Below are positions 15,001 to 29,126 of a stretch of 64,000 nucleotides of DNA, in pieces (the stretch's first letter is position 1; the number at the start of each line of letters is the position of its first letter). Below the pieces are notes generated by a model. The model was given only the letters and a program-made list of their open reading frames with translations, did no database searches and was not told where the DNA came from. Origin of the DNA: Halisarca cf. caerulea (taxonomy: Eukaryota; Porifera; Demospongiae; Chondrillida; Halisarcidae); NCBI GenBank assembly GCA_963170055.1, contig CAUJGJ010000277.1, forward strand, positions 16,001 to 80,000, read 5' to 3'. Made by a program: the position numbers and the translations under genes.

Positions 15001-18000
15001 TGAAGTTTCATAAGTGCTGTGAGCGCATTTGTGTATTGTTGGATATGCTGGTGCTAATACCAATATTTGGCACTAGCACCACGCACATTCAAAATGGACG
15101 CACATGAAGTTTCTGAAGTGCTGTGGGATATTTGTGTAGTGTTGGATATGCTGGTGCTAATACCAATATTTGGCACTAGCACCATGCACATTCACAGTGG
15201 ACACATATGAAGTTTCTGAAGTGCTGTGGGCGTATTTGTGTAGTGTTGGATATGCTGGTGCTAATACCATTATTTGGTACTAACACCACGCACATTCCTA
15301 GTGGACACACATGAAGTTTCTGAAGTGCTGTGGGCGTATGTGTGTAGTGTTGGATATACTGGTGCTAATACCACAATTTGGCACTAGCACCACGCACATT
15401 CCCAATTGACACACATGGAGTTTCTAAAGATCTGTAAGCGCATTTGTGTAGAGTTGGATTTCCTCGTGCTAATACCAATATTTGGCACTAGCACCACGCA
15501 CATTCCTAAAAGACACACATGAAATTTCATAAGTTCTGTGGGTGTATTTGTGTAGTGTTCAATATTCTGGTGCTAATAACAATATTTGGTAATAGCACCA
15601 CGCACATTCTCAATTGACACACATGAAGTTTCTGAAGTGCTGTGGGCGTATGTGTGTAGTGTAGGATATACTGGTACTAATACCAATATTTGGTAATAGC
15701 ACCACGCACATTCCCAATTGACACACATGAAGTTTCTGAAGTGCTGTGGGCGTATTTGTGTAGTGTTGGATATGATGGTGCTAATACCAATATTTTGCAC
15801 TAGCACCACGCACATTCCCAGTGGACACACATGAAGTTTCTGAAGGACGGTGGGCGTATTTGTGTAGTGTTGGATATGCTGGTGCTAATACCAATATTTG
15901 GTACTAGCACCACGCACATTCCCAATGGAAACACATGAAGTTTTTGAAGTTCTGTGTGCATATTTGTGTAGTGTTGGATATGCTGGTGCTAATACCAATA
16001 TTTGGCACTAGAACCACGCACATTCCCAGTGGACACACATGAAGTTTCTGAAGTGCTGTGGGCGTATTTGTGTAGTGTTGGATATGCTGGTGCTAATACC
16101 ATTATTTGGTACTAACACCACGCAAATTCCTAGTGGACACACATGAAGTTTCTGAAGTCCTGTGGGCGTATGTGTGTAGTGTTGGATGTACTGGTGCTCA
16201 TATCACAATTGGGCACTAGCACCACGCACATTCCCAATGGAAACACATGAAGTTTCTGAAGTTCTGTGTGCATATTTGTGTAGTGTTGGATATGCTGGTG
16301 CTAATACCAATATTTGGCACTAGAACCACGCACATTCCCAGTGGACACACATGAAGTTTCTGAAGTGCTGTGGGCGTATTTGTGTAGTGTTGGATATGCT
16401 GGTGCTAATACCATTATTTGGTACTAACACCACGCACATTCCTAGTGGACACACATGAAGTTTCTGAAGTCCTGTGGGCGTATGTGTGTAGTGTTGGATG
16501 TACTGGTGCTCATATCACAATTTGGCACTAGCACCACGCACATTCCCAATGGAAACACATGAAGTTTCTGAAGTTCTGTGTGCATATTTGTGTAGTGTTG
16601 GATATGCTGGTGCTAAAACCAATATTTGGCAGTAGCACCACGCACATTCCCAGTGGACACACATGAAGTTTCATAAGTGCTGTGAGCGCATTTGTGTATT
16701 GTTGGATATGCTGGTGCTAATACCAATATTTGGCACTAGCACCACGCACATTCAAAATGGACGCACATGAAGTTTCTGAAGTGCTGTGGGATATTTGTGT
16801 AGTGTTGGATATGCTGGTGCTAATACCAATATTTGGCACTAGCACCATGCACATTCACAGTGGACACATATGAAGTTTCTGAAGTGCTGTGGGCGTATTT
16901 GTGTAGTGTTGGATATGCTGGTGCTAATACCATTATTTGGTACTAACACCACGCACATTCCTAGTGGACACACATGAAGTTTCTGAAGTGCTGTGGGCGT
17001 ATGTGTGTAGTGTTGGATATACTGGTGCTAATACCACAATTTGGCACTAGCACCACGCACATTCCCAATTGACACACATGGAGTTTCTAAAGATCTGTAA
17101 GCGCATTTGTGTAGAGTTGGATTTCCTCGTGCTAATACCAATATTTGGCACTAGCACCACGCACATTCCTAAAAGACACACATGAAATTTCATAAGTTCT
17201 GTGGGTGTATTTGTGTAGTGTTCAATATTCTGGTGCTAATAACAATATTTGGTAATAGCACCACGCACATTCTCAATTGACACACATGAAGTTTCTGAAG
17301 TGCTGTGGGCGTATGTGTGTAGTGTAGGATATACTGGTACTAATACCAATATTTGGTAATAGCACCACGCACATTCCCAATTGACACACATGAAGTTTCT
17401 GAAGTGCTGTGGGCGTATTTGTGTAGTGTTGGATATGATGGTGCTAATACCAATATTTTGCACTAGCACCACGCACATTCCCAGTGGACACACATGAAGT
17501 TTCTGAAGGACGGTGGGCGTATTTGTGTAGTGTTGGATATGCTGGTGCTAATACCAATATTTGGTACTAGCACCACGCACATTCCCAATGGAAACACATG
17601 AAGTTTTTGAAGTTCTGTGTGCATATTTGTGTAGTGTTGGATATGCTGGTGCTAATACCAATATTTGGCACTAGAACCACGCACATTCCCAGTGGACACA
17701 CATGAAGTTTCTGAAGTGCTGTGGGCGTATTTGTGTAGTGTTGGATATGCTGGTGCTAATACCATTATTTGGTACTAACACCACGCACATTCCTAGTGGA
17801 CACACATGAAGTTTCTGAAGTCCTGTGGGCGTATGTGTGTAGTGTTGGATGTACTGGTGCTCATATCACAATTTGGCACTAGCACCACGCACATTCCCAA
17901 TGGAAACACATGAAGTTTCTGAAGTTCTGTGTGCATATTTGTGTAGTGTTGGATATGCTGGTGCTAAAACCAATATTTGGCAGTAGCACCACGCACATTC

Positions 18001-21000
18001 CCAGTGGACACACATGAAGTTTCATAAGTGCTGTGAGCGCATTTGTGTATTGTTGGATATGCTGGTGCTAATACCAATATTTGGCACTAGCACCACGCAC
18101 ATTCAAAATGGACGCACATGAAGTTTCTGAAGTGCTGTGGGATATTTGTGTAGTGTTGGATATGCTGGTGCTAATACCAATATTTGGCACTAGCACCATG
18201 CACATTCACAGTGGACACATATGAAGTTTCTGAAGTGCTGTGGGCGTATTTGTGTAGTGTTGGATATGCTGGTACTAATACCATTATTTGGTACTAACAC
18301 CACGCACATTCCTAGTGGACACACATGAAGTTTCTGAAGTCCTGTGGGCGTATGTGTGTAGTGTTGGATGTACTGGTGCTCATATCACAATTTGGCACTA
18401 GCACCACGCACATTCCCAATTGACACACATGGAGTTTCTAAAGATCTGTAAGCGCATGTGTGTAGAGTTGGATTTCCTCGTGCTAATACCAATATTTGGC
18501 AATAGCACCACGCACATTCCCAGTGGACACACATAAAATTTCATAAGTTCTGTAGGTGTATTTGTGTAGTGTTTGATATGCTGGTGCTTATACCAATATT
18601 TGGCACTAGCACCACGCACATTCCCAGTGGACACACATGAAGTTTCTGAAGGACGGTGGGCGTATTTGTGTAGTGTTGGATATGCTGGTTCTAATACCAA
18701 TATTTGGCACTAGCACCACGCACATTCCCAGTGGACACACATGAAGTTTCTGAAGGACGGTGGGCGTATTTGTGTAGTGTTGGATATGCTGGTGCTAATA
18801 CCAATATTTGGCACTAGCACCACGCACATTCCCAATGGAAACACATGAAGTTTCTGAAGTTCTGTGTGCATATTTGTGTAGTGTTGGATATGCTGGTGCT
18901 AAAACCAATATTTGGCAGTAGCACCACGCATATTCCCAGTGGACACACATGAAGTTTCATAAGTGCTGTGAGCGCATTTGTGTATTGTTGGATATGCTGG
19001 TGCTAATACCAATATTTGGCACTAGCACCACGCACATTCAAAATGGACGCACATGAAGTTTCTGAAGTGCTGTGGGCGTATTTGTGTAGTGTTGGATATG
19101 CTGGTGTTAATACCAATATTTGGCACTAGCACCATGCACATTCACAGTGGACACATATGAAGTTTCTGAAGTGCTGTGGGCGTATTTGTGTAGTGTTGGA
19201 TATGCTGGTGCTAATACCATTATTTGGTACTAACACCACGCACATTCCTAATGGACACACATGAAGTTTCTGAAGTGCTGTGGGCGTATGTGTGTAGTGT
19301 TGGATATACTGGTGCTAATACCACAATTTGGCACTAGCACCACGCACATTCCCAATTGACACACATGGAGTTTCTAAAGATCTGTAAGCGCATTTGTGTA
19401 GAGTTGGATTTCCTCGTGCTAATACAAATATTTGGCACTAGCACCACGCACATTCCTAAAAGACACACATGAAATTTCATAAGTTCTGTGGGTGTATTTG
19501 TGTAGTGTTCAATATTCTGGTGCTAATAACAATATTTGGTAATAGCACCACGCACATTCCCAATTGACACACATGAAGTTTCTGAAGTGCTGTGAGCGTA
19601 TTTGCGTAGTGTTGGATATGCTGGTGCTAATACCAATATTTGGCACTAGCACCACGCACATTCGCAGTGGACACACATAAAGTTTCTGAAGTTCTGTAGG
19701 CGTATTTCAGTAGTGTTGGATATACTGGTGCTAATACCAAAATTTGGAACTAAAACCACACATATTCCCAGTGGAAGACCATGAAGTTTCTGAAGTGCTG
19801 TGAGCGTATTTGTGTAGTGTTGGATATGCTGGTGCTAATACCAATATTTGGCACTACGATCACGCACATTCCCAGTGGACACATGAATTTTGTGAATTGC
19901 TAAGACGTATTTGTGTGCTGTTGGATACCCTGGTGCTAATACCATTATTTGGTACTAACACCCCGCACATTCCTAATGGACACACATGAAGTTTCTGAAG
20001 TGCTGTGAGCGTATTTGTGTAGTGTTGGATATGCTGGTGCTAATACCAATAATTGGCACTAGCACCACGCACATTCCTAATAGACACACATGAAATTTCA
20101 TAAGTTCTGTGGGTGAATTTGTGTAGTGTTGGATATACTGGTGCTAAAACCAATATTTGGCACTAGCACCACGCTTATTCACAATTGACACACATGAAGT
20201 TTCTGAAGATCTGTGAGCGTATTTGTGTAGTGTTGAAAATGCTGGTGCTAATACCATTATTTGGTACTAACACCACGCACATTCCCAGTGGACACACATG
20301 AAGTTTCTGAAGTTCTGTGAGCGTATTTGTGTAGTGTTGGATATACTGGTGCTAGTACAAATGTTAGGCATTAGCACCACGAACATTTGCAGAGGACATA
20401 CATGAACTTTCTGAAAATCTTTGGGTGTATTTGTGTAGTGTTGGATATGCTGGAGCTAATACCAAAACTTGGCACCAGCACCACACATTCCCAGTGGACA
20501 CACATGAAGTTTCCGAAGTTCTGTGGGCGTATGTGTGTAGTGTTGGATATGCTGGTGCTAATAGCAATATTTGGCTATAGCACCACGCGCATTCACAATT
20601 GACACACATGAAGTTTCTGAAGTTCTGTTGGCGTATTTTTGTAGTGTTGGATATGCTGGTGCTAATACCAATATTTGGCACTAGCGCCATGCACATTCCA
20701 AATGGACGCACATGAAGTTTCTGAAGTGCTGTGGGCGTATTTGTGTAGTGTTGGATATGCTGGTGCTAATACCAATATTTGGCACTAGCGCCATGCACAT
20801 TCCAAATGGACGCACATGAAGTTTCTGAAGTGCTGTGGGCGTATTTGTGTAGTGTTGGATATGCTGTTCCTAATACCAATATTTGGCACTAGCACTATGC
20901 ACATTCACAGTGGACACACATGAAGTTTCTGAAGTGCTGTGGGCGTATTTGAGTAGTGTTGGTTATGCTGGTGCTAATACCATTATTTGGTACTAACACC

Positions 21001-22570
21001 ACGCACATTCCTAGTGGACACACATGAAGTTTCTGAAGTGCTGTGGGCGTATGTGTGTAGTGTTAGATATACTGGTGCTAATACCACAATTTGGCACTAG
21101 CACCACGCACATTCCCAATTGACACACATGGAGTTTCTAAAGATCTTTAAGCGCATTTGTGTAGAGATGGATTTCCTCGTGCTAATACCAATATTTGGCA
21201 CTAGTGCCACGCACATTCCTAAAAGACACACATGAAATTTCATAAGTTCTGTAGGTGTATTTGTGTAGTGTTGGATATGCTGGTGCTAAAACCAATATTT
21301 GGCACTAGCACCACGCGCATTCAAAATTGACACACATGAAGTTTCTGAAGATCTGTGAGCGTATTTGTGTAGTGTTGGATATGCTGGTGCTAATACCAAT
21401 ATTTGGCACTAGCACCACGCACATTCCAAGTGGAAACACATGAAGTTTCTGAAGTGCTGTGGGCGTATTTGCGTAGTGTTGGATATGCTGGTGCTAATAC
21501 CAATATTTGGCAATAGCACCACGCACATTCCCAGTGGACACACATGAAGTTTCTGAAGTGCTGTGGGCATATTTGTGCAGTGTTGGATATGCTGGTGCTA
21601 ATACCAATATTTGGCACTAGCACCACGCACATTCCCAGTGGACACACATGAAGTTTCTGAAGGACGGTGGGCGTATTTGTGTAGTTTTGGATATGCTGGT
21701 GCTAATACCAATATTTGGCACTAGCACCATGCACATTCACAGTGGACACATATGAAGTTTCTGAAGTGCTGTGGGCGTATTTGAGTAGTGTTGGATATGC
21801 TGGTGCTAATACCATTATTTGGCACTAACACCATGCACATTCCTAGTGGACACACATGAAGTTTCTGAAGTGCTGTGGGCGTATGTGTGTAGTGTTAGAT
21901 ATACTGGTGGTAATACCACAATTTGGCACTAGCACCACGCACATTCCCAATTGACACACATGTAGTTTCTAAAGATCTGTAAGCGCATTTGTGTAGAGAT
22001 GGATTTCCTCGTGCTAATACCAATATTTGGCACTAGCACCACGCACATTCCTAAAAGACACACATGAAATTTCATAAGTTCTGTGGGTGTATTTGTGTAG
22101 TGTTGGATATGCTGGTGCTAAAACCAATATTTGGCACTAGCACCACGCGCATTCACAATTGACACACATGAAGTTTCTGAAGATCTGTGAGCGTATTTGT
22201 GTAGTGTTGGATATGCAGGTGCTAATACAAATATTTGGCACTAGCACCACGCACATTCCCAGTGGACACACATGAAGTTTCTGAAGTTCTGTGGGCGTAT
22301 TTGTGTAGTGTTGGATATGCTGGTGCTAATACCAATATTTGGCACTAGCACCATGCACATTCCCAATTGACACATATGGAGTTTCTAAAGATCTGTAAGC
22401 GCATTTGTGTAGAGTTTGATTTCCTCGTGCTAATACCAGTATTTGGCACTAGCACCATGCACATTCCTAAAAGACACACATGAAATTTCATAAGTTCTGT
22501 TGGTGTATTTGTGTAGTGTTCAATATTCTGGTGCTAATACCAATATTTGGTAATAGCACCACTCATATTC
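1..22570 (+). repeat. Left satellite domain: mixed, diverged subfamilies
   Basis: Monomers here fall into several variants at the segment following CACACATG. These are AAGTTTCTGAAGTGCTGTG, GAGTTTCTAAAGATCTGTAAG, AAATTTCATAAGTACTGTG and, at about 5.5-14.4 kb and again near 19.9 kb, AATTTTGTGAATTGCTAAGG or AATTTTATGAATTGTTTTTG. The variant GACCTTTCTGAAG, which dominates to the right, is absent here and first appears at about 22586. Block duplications include 1990-2773 with 4381-5164 (offset 2391 bp), about 5510-6720 with 8103-9313 (offset 2593 bp), about 11350-12440 with 13634-14724 (offset 2284 bp), and about 14.93-15.97 kb with 16.59-17.64 kb (offset 1663 bp). A three-monomer (312-bp) duplication lies at about 16.1-16.5 kb. 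Confidence 0.8.
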
Positions 22571-24146
22571 CCAATTGACACACATGACCTTTCTGAAGTG
22601 CTGTGGGCGTATTTGTGTAGTGTTGGATATGCTGGTGCTAATACCAATAGTTGGCACTAGCACTACGCACATTCCCAGTAGACACACAAAGTTTCTTAAT
22701 TACTGTTGGCGTATTTGTGTAGTGTTGGATATGCTGGTGCTAATACCAATAGTTGGCACTAGCACTACGCACATTCCCAGTAGACACACATAAAGTTTCT
22801 TAATTACTGTTGGCGTATTTGTGTAATGTTGGATATGCTGGTGCTAATACCAATATTTTGCACTAGAACAACGCACATTCCCAGTGGACACACATGACCT
22901 TTCTGAAGTGCTGTGGGCGTATTTGTGTAGTGTTGGATATGCTGCTGCTAATACCAATATTTGGCAATAGCACCACTCACATTCCCAGTGGACACACATG
23001 AAGTTTCTGAAGTTCTGTGTGCATATTTGTGTAGTGTTGGATATGCTGGTGCTAATACCAATATTTGGCACTAGCACCACGCACATTCCCAGTGGACACA
23101 CATGAAGTTTCTGAAGTGCTGTGGGCGTATTTGTGTAGATTTGGATATGCTGGTGCTAATACCAATATTTGGCACCAGCACCACGCACATTCCCAGTGGA
23201 CACACATGAAGTTTGTGAAGTGCTGTGGGCGTATTTGTGTAGTGTTGGATATGCTGGTTCTAATACCAATATTTGGCACTAGCACCACGCACATTCCCAG
23301 TGGACACACATGACCTTTCTGAAGTACTGTGGGCGTATTTGTGTAGTGTTGGATATGCTGGTGCTAATACCAATAGTTGGCACTAGCACTACGCACATTC
23401 CAAGTAGACACACATAAAGTTTCTTAATTACTGTTGGCGTATTTGTGTAGTGTTGGATATGCTGGTGCTAATACCAATAGTTGGCACTAGCACTACGCAC
23501 ATTCCCAGTAGACACACATAAAGTTTCTTAATTACTGTTGGCGTAATTGTGTAATGTTGGATATGCTGGTGCTAATACCAATATTTTGCACTAGAACAAC
23601 GCACATTCCCAGTGGACACACATGACCTTTCTGAAGTGCTGTGGGCGTATTTGTGTAGTGTTGGATATGCTGGTGCTAATACCAATATTTGGCAATAGCA
23701 CCACGCACATTCCCAGTGGACACACATGACCTTTCTGTAGTTCTGTGGGCGTATTTGTGTAGTGTTGGATATGCTGGTGCTAATACCAATATTTGGCACT
23801 AGCACCACGCACATTCCCAGTGGACACACATGAAGTTTCTTAACAACCGTGGGCGTATTTGTGTAGTGTTGGATATGCTGGTTCTAATACCAAAATTTGG
23901 CACTAGCACCACGCACATTCGCAGTGGACACACATGACCTTTCTGAAGTGCTGTGGGCGTATTTGTGTAGTGTTGGATATGCTGGTGCTAATACCAATAT
24001 TTTGCACTAGAACCACGCACATTCCCAGTGGACTCACATAACCTTTCTGAAGTGCTTAGGGCGTATTTGTGTAGTGTTGGATGTGCTGCTGCTAATACCA
24101 ATAGTTGGCACTAGCACTACGCACATTCCCAGTAGACACACATAAT

Positions 24147-27100
24147 GTTTCTTAATTACTGTTGGCGTATTTGTGTAATGTTGGATATGCTGGTGCTAAT
24201 ACCAATATTTTGCACTAGAACCACGCACATTCCCAGTGGACACACATGACCTTTCTGAAGTGCTGTGGGCGTATTTGTGTAGTGTTGGATATGCTGGTGG
24301 TAATACCAATATTTGGCACTAGCACCACGCACATTCCCAGTGGACACACATGACCTTTCTGAAGTGCTGTGGGCGTATTTGTGTAGTGTTGGATATGCTG
24401 GTGCTAATACCAATATTTGGCACTAGCACCACGCACATTCCTAGTGGACACTCATGACTTTTCTGAAGTGCTGTGGGCGTATTTGTGTAGTGTTGGATAT
24501 GCTGGTGCTAATACCAATAGTTGGCACTAGCACTACGCACATTCCCAGTAGACACACATAATGTTTCTTAATTACTGTTGGCGTATTTGTGTAATGTTGG
24601 ATATGCTGGTGCTAATACCAATATTTTGCACTAGAACCACGCACATTCCCTGTGGACACACATGACCTTTCTGAAGTGCTGCGGGCGTATTTGTGTAGTG
24701 TTGGATATGCTGGTGCCAATACCAATATTTGGCACTAGCACCACTCACATTCCCAGTGGACATACATGAAGTTTCTTAACTACTGTGGGCGTATTTCTGT
24801 AATGTTGGATATGCTGGTGCTAATACCAATATTTGGCACTAGCACCACACATTCCCAGTGGACACACATGACCTTTCTGAAGTGCTGTGGGCGTATTTTT
24901 GTAGTGTTTTATAGGCTGGTGCTAATACCAATATTTGGCACTAGCACCACGCACATTCCCAGTGGACACACGTGAAGTTTCTTAACTACTGTGCGCGTAT
25001 TTGTGTAATGTTGGATATGCTGCTGCTAATACCAATATTTGGCACTAGCACCACGCACATTCCCAGTGGACACACATGACCTTTCTGAAGTGCTGTGGAA
25101 GTATTTGTGTAATGTTGGATATGCTGGTGCTAATACCAATATTTGGCACTAGTACCAGGTATATTCCCAGTGGACACACATGAAGTTTCTGAAGTGCTGT
25201 TGGCGTATTTGTGTAGTGTTGGATATGCTGGTGCTAATACCAATATTTGGCACTAGCACCACTCACATTCCCAGTGGACATACATGAAGTTTCTTAACTA
25301 CTGTGGGCGTATTTGTGTAATGTTGGATATGCTGGTGCAAATACCAATATTTGGCACTAGCACCACACATTCCCAGTGGACACACATGACCTTTCTGAAG
25401 TGCTGTGGGCGTATTTTTGTAGTGTTTGATGGGATGGTGCTAATACCAATATTTGGCACTAGCACCACGCACATTCCCAGTGGACACACATGAAGTTTCT
25501 TACCTACTGTGCGCGTATTTGTGTAATGTTGGATATGCTGCTTCTAATACCAATATTTGGCACTAGAACCACGCACATTCCCAGTGGACACACATGACCT
25601 TTCTGAAGTGCTGTGGAAGTATTTGTGTAATGTTGGATATGCTGGTGCTAATACCAATATTTGGCACTAGCACCACGTATATTCCCAGTGGACACACATG
25701 AAGTTTCTGAAGTACTGTGGGCGTATTTGTGTAGTGTTGGATATGCTGGTGCTAATACCAATATTTGGCACTAGCACCACTCACATTCCCAGTGGACATA
25801 CATGAAGTTTCTTAACTACTGTGGGCGTATTTGTGTAATGTTGGAAATGCTGGTGCTAATACCAATATTTGGCACTAGCACCACACATTCCCAGTGGACA
25901 CAAATGACCTTTCTGAAGTGCTGTGGGCGTATTTGTGTAGTGTTGGATATGCTTGTGCTAATACCAATATTTGACACTAGCACCACGCACATTCCCATTG
26001 GACACACATGAAGTTTCTGAAGTGCTGTGGGCGTATTTGTGTAGTGTTGGATATGCTCGTGCTAATACCAATATTTGGCACTAGCACCACGCACATTCCA
26101 AGTGGACACACATGAAGTTTCTTAACTACTGTGGGCGTATTTGTGTAATGTTGGATATGCTGGTGCTAATATCAATATTTGGCACTAGCACCACGCACAT
26201 TCCAAGTGGACACACATGACCTTTTTGAAGTGCTGTGGGCGTATTTGTGTAGTGTTGGATATGCTGGTGCTAATATCAATATTTGGCACTAGCACCACGC
26301 ACATTCCAAGTGGACACACATGACCTTTTTGAAGTGCTGTGGGCGTATTTGTGTAGTGTTGGATATGCTGGTGCTAATACCAATATTTGGCACTAGCACC
26401 ACGCACATTCCCAGTGGACAAACATGAAGTTTCTTAACTACTTTGCGCGTATTTGTGTAATGTTGGATATGCTGCTGCTAATACCAATATTTTGCACTAG
26501 AACCACGCACATTCCCAGTGGACACACATGACCTTTCTGAAGTGCTGAGGGCGTATTTGTGTAGTGTTGGATATGCTGGTGCTAATACCAATAGTTGGCA
26601 CTAGCACTACGCACATTCCCAGTAGACACACATAAAGTTTCTTAATTACTGTTGGCGTATTTGTGTAATGTTGGATATGCTGGTGCTAATACCAATATTT
26701 TGCACTAGAACCACGCACATTCCCAGTGGACACACATGACCTTTCTGAAGTGCTGTGGGCGTATTTGTGTAGTGTTGGATATGCTGGTGGTAATACCAAT
26801 ATTTGGCACTAGCACCACGCACATTCCCAGTGGACACACATGACCTTTCTGAAGTGCTGTGGGCGTATTTGTGTAGTGTTGGATATGCTGGTGCTAATAC
26901 CAATATTTGGCACTAGCACCACGCACATTCCTAGTGGACACTCATGACTTTTCTGAAGTGCTGTGGGCGTATTTGTGTAGTGTTGGATATGCTGGTGCTA
27001 ATACCAATAGTTGGCACTAGCACTACGCACATTCCCAGTAGACACACATAATGTTTCTTAATTACTGTTGGCGTATTTGTGTAATGTTGGATATGCTGGT

Positions 27101-29126
27101 GCTAATACCAATATTTTGCACTAGAACCACGCACATTCCCTGTGGACACACATGACCTTTCTGAAGTGCTGCGGGCGTATTTGTGTAGTGTTGGATATGC
27201 TGGTGCCAATACCAATATTTGGCACTAGCACCACTCACATTCCCAGTGGACATACATGAAGTTTCTTAACTACTGTGGGCGTATTTCTGTAATGTTGGAT
27301 ATGCTGGTGCTAATACCAATATTTGGCACTAGCACCACACATTCCCAGTGGACACACATGACCTTTCTGAAGTGCTGTGGGCGTATTTTTGTAGTGTTTT
27401 ATAGGCTGGTGCTAATACCAATATTTGGCACTAGCACCACGCACATTCCCAGTGGACACACGTGAAGTTTCTTAACTACTGTGCGCGTATTTGTGTAATG
27501 TTGGATATGCTGCTGCTAATACCAATATTTGGCACTAGCACCACGCACATTCCCAGTGGACACACATGACCTTTCTGAAGTGCTGTGGAAGTATTTGTGT
27601 AATGTTGGATATGCTGGTGCTAATACCAATATTTGGCACTAGTACCAGGTATATTCCCAGTGGACACACATGAAGTTTCTGAAGTGCTGTTGGCGTATTT
27701 GTGTAGTGTTGGATATGCTGGTGCTAATACCAATATTTGGCACTAGCACCACTCACATTCCCAGTGGACATACATGAAGTTTCTTAACTACTGTGGGCGT
27801 ATTTGTGTAATGTTGGATATGCTGGTGCAAATACCAATATTTGGCACTAGCACCACACATTCCCAGTGGACACACATGACCTTTCTGAAGTGCTGTGGGC
27901 GTATTTTTGTAGTGTTTGATGGGATGGTGCTAATACCAATATTTGGCACTAGCACCACGCACATTCCCAGTGGACACACATGAAGTTTCTTACCTACTGT
28001 GCGCGTATTTGTGTAATGTTGGATATGCTGCTTCTAATACCAATATTTGGCACTAGAACCACGCACATTCCCAGTGGACACACATGACCTTTCTGAAGTG
28101 CTGTGGAAGTATTTGTGTAATGTTGGATATGCTGGTGCTAATACCAATATTTGGCACTAGCACCACGTATATTCCCAGTGGACACACATGAAGTTTCTGA
28201 AGTACTGTGGGCGTATTTGTGTAGTGTTGGATATGCTGGTGCTAATACCAATATTTGGCACTAGCACCACTCACATTCCCAGTGGACATACATGAAGTTT
28301 CTTAACTACTGTGGGCGTATTTGTGTAATGTTGGAAATGCTGGTGCTAATACCAATATTTGGCACTAGCACCACACATTCCCAGTGGACACAAATGACCT
28401 TTCTGAAGTGCTGTGGGCGTATTTGTGTAGTGTTGGATATGCTTGTGCTAATACCAATATTTGACACTAGCACCACGCACATTCCCATTGGACACACATG
28501 AAGTTTCTGAAGTGCTGTGGGCGTATTTGTGTAGTGTTGGATATGCTCGTGCTAATACCAATATTTGGCACTAGCACCACGCACATTCCAAGTGGACACA
28601 CATGAAGTTTCTTAACTACTGTGGGCGTATTTGTGTAATGTTGGATATGCTGGTGCTAATATCAATATTTGGCACTAGCACCACGCACATTCCAAGTGGA
28701 CACACATGACCTTTTTGAAGTGCTGTGGGCGTATTTGTGTAGTGTTGGATATGCTGGTGCTAATATCAATATTTGGCACTAGCACCACGCACATTCCAAG
28801 TGGACACACATGACCTTTTTGAAGTGCTGTGGGCGTATTTGTGTAGTGTTGGATATGCTGGTGCTAATACCAATATTTGGCACTAGCACCACGCACATTC
28901 CCAGTGGACAAACATGAAGTTTCTTAACTACTTTGCGCGTATTTGTGTAATGTTGGATATGCTGCTGCTAATACCAATATTTTGCACTAGAACCACGCAC
29001 ATTCCCAGTGGACACACATGACCTTTCTGAAGTGCTGAGGGCGTATTTGTGTAGTGTTGGATATGCTGGTGCTAATACCAATAGTTGGCACTAGCACTAC
29101 GCACATTCCCAGTAGACACACATAAA
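24147..29126 (+). repeat. Higher-order repeat, two adjacent 2490-bp copies
   Basis: Two adjacent blocks (24147-26636 and 26637-29126) of 24 monomers each appear virtually identical. Shared private variants lie at a constant 2490-bp offset, such as GTTTTATAGGCTGG near 24906 and 27396 and AGTACCAGGTATATTCC near 25149 and 27639. The length is slightly under 24 x 104 because each block holds 102-bp monomers. The unit boundary is marked by TAAAGTTTCTTAATTACTG. A third, shortened copy (29121-30778, 1658 bp) lacks about 8 monomers (832 bp), and an 832-bp block follows (30779-31610). This is the usual signature of recent unequal exchange; a collapsed or duplicated assembly could mimic it. Confidence 0.85.
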